NCBI GenBank assembly: GCA_903858975.1
Contig: CAIOKW010000163.1
Coordinates: 1 to 5,745, forward strand
Origin: Oligoflexia bacterium
Lineage (GTDB): Bacteria; Bdellovibrionota; UBA1018; CAIMNF01
Length of the DNA: 5,745 nucleotides
Direction: 5' to 3'
Positions 5,195-5,745 of this stretch are shown piece after piece. Position 1 is the stretch's first letter; every line of letters starts with the position of its first letter. Made by a program: the position numbers and the translations under genes. Below the pieces are notes generated by a model that worked only from the letters and a program-made list of their open reading frames with translations, had not been told where the DNA came from and searched no databases.

Positions 5195-5745
5195 GTGGCG
5201 AAAAAGAGGACAATCACGAAAAAGCCGGCGCGAAAATCCAGCAAAAAACCAAAGCCTTCTCCAACGCCAAACGCGGACGTCCATCCCTGGCGCGTCTGCC
5301 CCTACGGCCAGCACCAAGTCATCGAACATCCCAGACATAATCCACCCAGCAAAACTCATCCTGCTGGTTCGACCTCGAATGTCCATTGGCATTGTGCTCA
5401 TAATCCTTCAGGAAAGGACCAGCTCTACCCTGATGAAATCCAAAAAATTGCGGACCATCACTTCTCAAATTTAAAGAAAAAGCCGTGCCCTCTCGCCCTC
5501 GGCTTCAAGAATGGAGGCAAATACGATGACTTGATCGCAGGTTGGACTCAATACTGGAATGACATCCTCAAATCTTCCGATCCTTTGGACCCCAATCTAG
5601 TTAAAGCACTGATAGCAACTGAATCTCGCTTCATTCCAAACCTGCTCGCCGATAAGAAAAAGCAAAATAGTGCACGAGGCCTAATTCAGATTACGAACGG
5701 GACACGAAAGATCCTGGATGATCCCAAGGGAGAGATCAAAGACCA
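5195..5745 (+). CDS. SLT-type lytic transglycosylase-like protein (3' end beyond window)
   Basis: 183 codons are visible from a GTG start, with no stop before the right edge. Residues 1-25 are Lys/Pro-rich (AKKRTITKKPARKSSKKPKP) with no signal peptide. Residues 32-98 are rich in Cys and His: VCPYGQH (34-40), then HWHCAHNPSGKDQLYPDEI (64-82) and KKPCPLALG (95-103). Four ligand-type clusters (Cys35, His40, His64/His66/Cys67, Cys98) could form a metal site, but I do not recognise this domain. From about 110 comes a lysozyme-fold SLT domain: AGWTQYWNDILK (115-126), LVKALIATESRF (135-146) with Glu143 as the predicted catalytic acid, and SARGLIQITNGTRKIL (159-174). Such enzymes cleave peptidoglycan with formation of 1,6-anhydroMurNAc. 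The start is chosen for its GAGGA at 8-nt spacing. It lies 100 bp after the antitoxin gene. Phage-like lysis or secretion-system use is possible. Confidence 0.8.
   Translation, partial: MAKKRTITKKPARKSSKKPKPSPTPNADVHPWRVCPYGQHQVIEHPRHNPPSKTHPAGSTSNVHWHCAHNPSGKDQLYPDEIQKIADHHFSNLKKKPCPLALGFKNGGKYDDLIAGWTQYWNDILKSSDPLDPNLVKALIATESRFIPNLLADKKKQNSARGLIQITNGTRKILDDPKGEIKD

Noticed and set aside
4967..5401. Minus-strand open frame opposite the antitoxin end and SLT gene.
   Set aside because: It overlaps two better-supported genes on the other strand and shows no domain or ribosome binding site.
5187..5474. ATG-initiated frame overlapping the SLT-domain gene.
   Set aside because: Its ATG touches the Shine-Dalgarno of the GTG start; the protein is low-complexity Arg/Ser-rich text, while the GTG frame shows a clear SLT domain.

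Overview
The window looks like a Gram-negative (diderm) bacterial chromosome. Two minus-strand genes encode proteins with clear Sec signal peptides that would act in the periplasm. The tRNA gene carries an encoded CCA end, and Shine-Dalgarno sites are of the GGAGG/AGGA type. The combination of a SpoIID/LytB-type enzyme, a DsbD-like thioredoxin and lysine-rich proteins would fit the Bdellovibrionota or a related delta-proteobacterial-type lineage, but nothing in the sequence settles this and the assignment is weak.

Left part (1-3866, minus strand): four genes are packed as one apparent operon, transcribed right to left. They are a SpoIID/LytB-domain lytic transglycosylase, a secreted thioredoxin-fold protein (DsbD-alpha-like domain + CPPC thioredoxin + TPR), a DedA-family membrane protein, and the start of a cysteine-type glutathione peroxidase that runs off the left edge. 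The gaps are 12 nt, a 4-nt overlap and a 14-nt overlap, so the last three are probably translationally coupled. The shared theme is the cell envelope: glycan-strand cleavage, undecaprenyl-phosphate or lipid traffic, and thiol/peroxide redox control.

Middle (3867-4384): a divergent intergenic region holds a possible promoter for the operon and the promoter of tRNA-Cys(GCA). The tRNA is followed by a strong, nearly symmetrical terminator. Beyond it lies a gene-free stretch of about 230 bp with a nested inverted repeat and a second copy of the last 19 nt of the tRNA (18/19 identical). That is the footprint expected of tRNA-targeted integration or of a decayed tRNA duplication.

Right part (4355-5745, plus strand): a toxin-first type II toxin-antitoxin-like pair (DUF4258-type small protein + HTH protein) is preceded by a -35/-10 promoter with a perfect 17-bp palindrome in its spacer and -10. 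Predicted transcription starts almost on the ATG, so the toxin mRNA may be leaderless. The last gene starts at a GTG with a good Shine-Dalgarno site and runs off the right edge. It has a Lys-rich N-terminus with no signal peptide, a Cys/His-rich segment and an SLT-type (lysozyme-fold) lytic transglycosylase domain. Together with the tRNA 3'-end repeat, this right part looks like accessory DNA beside a tRNA gene, but no integrase is visible in the window.
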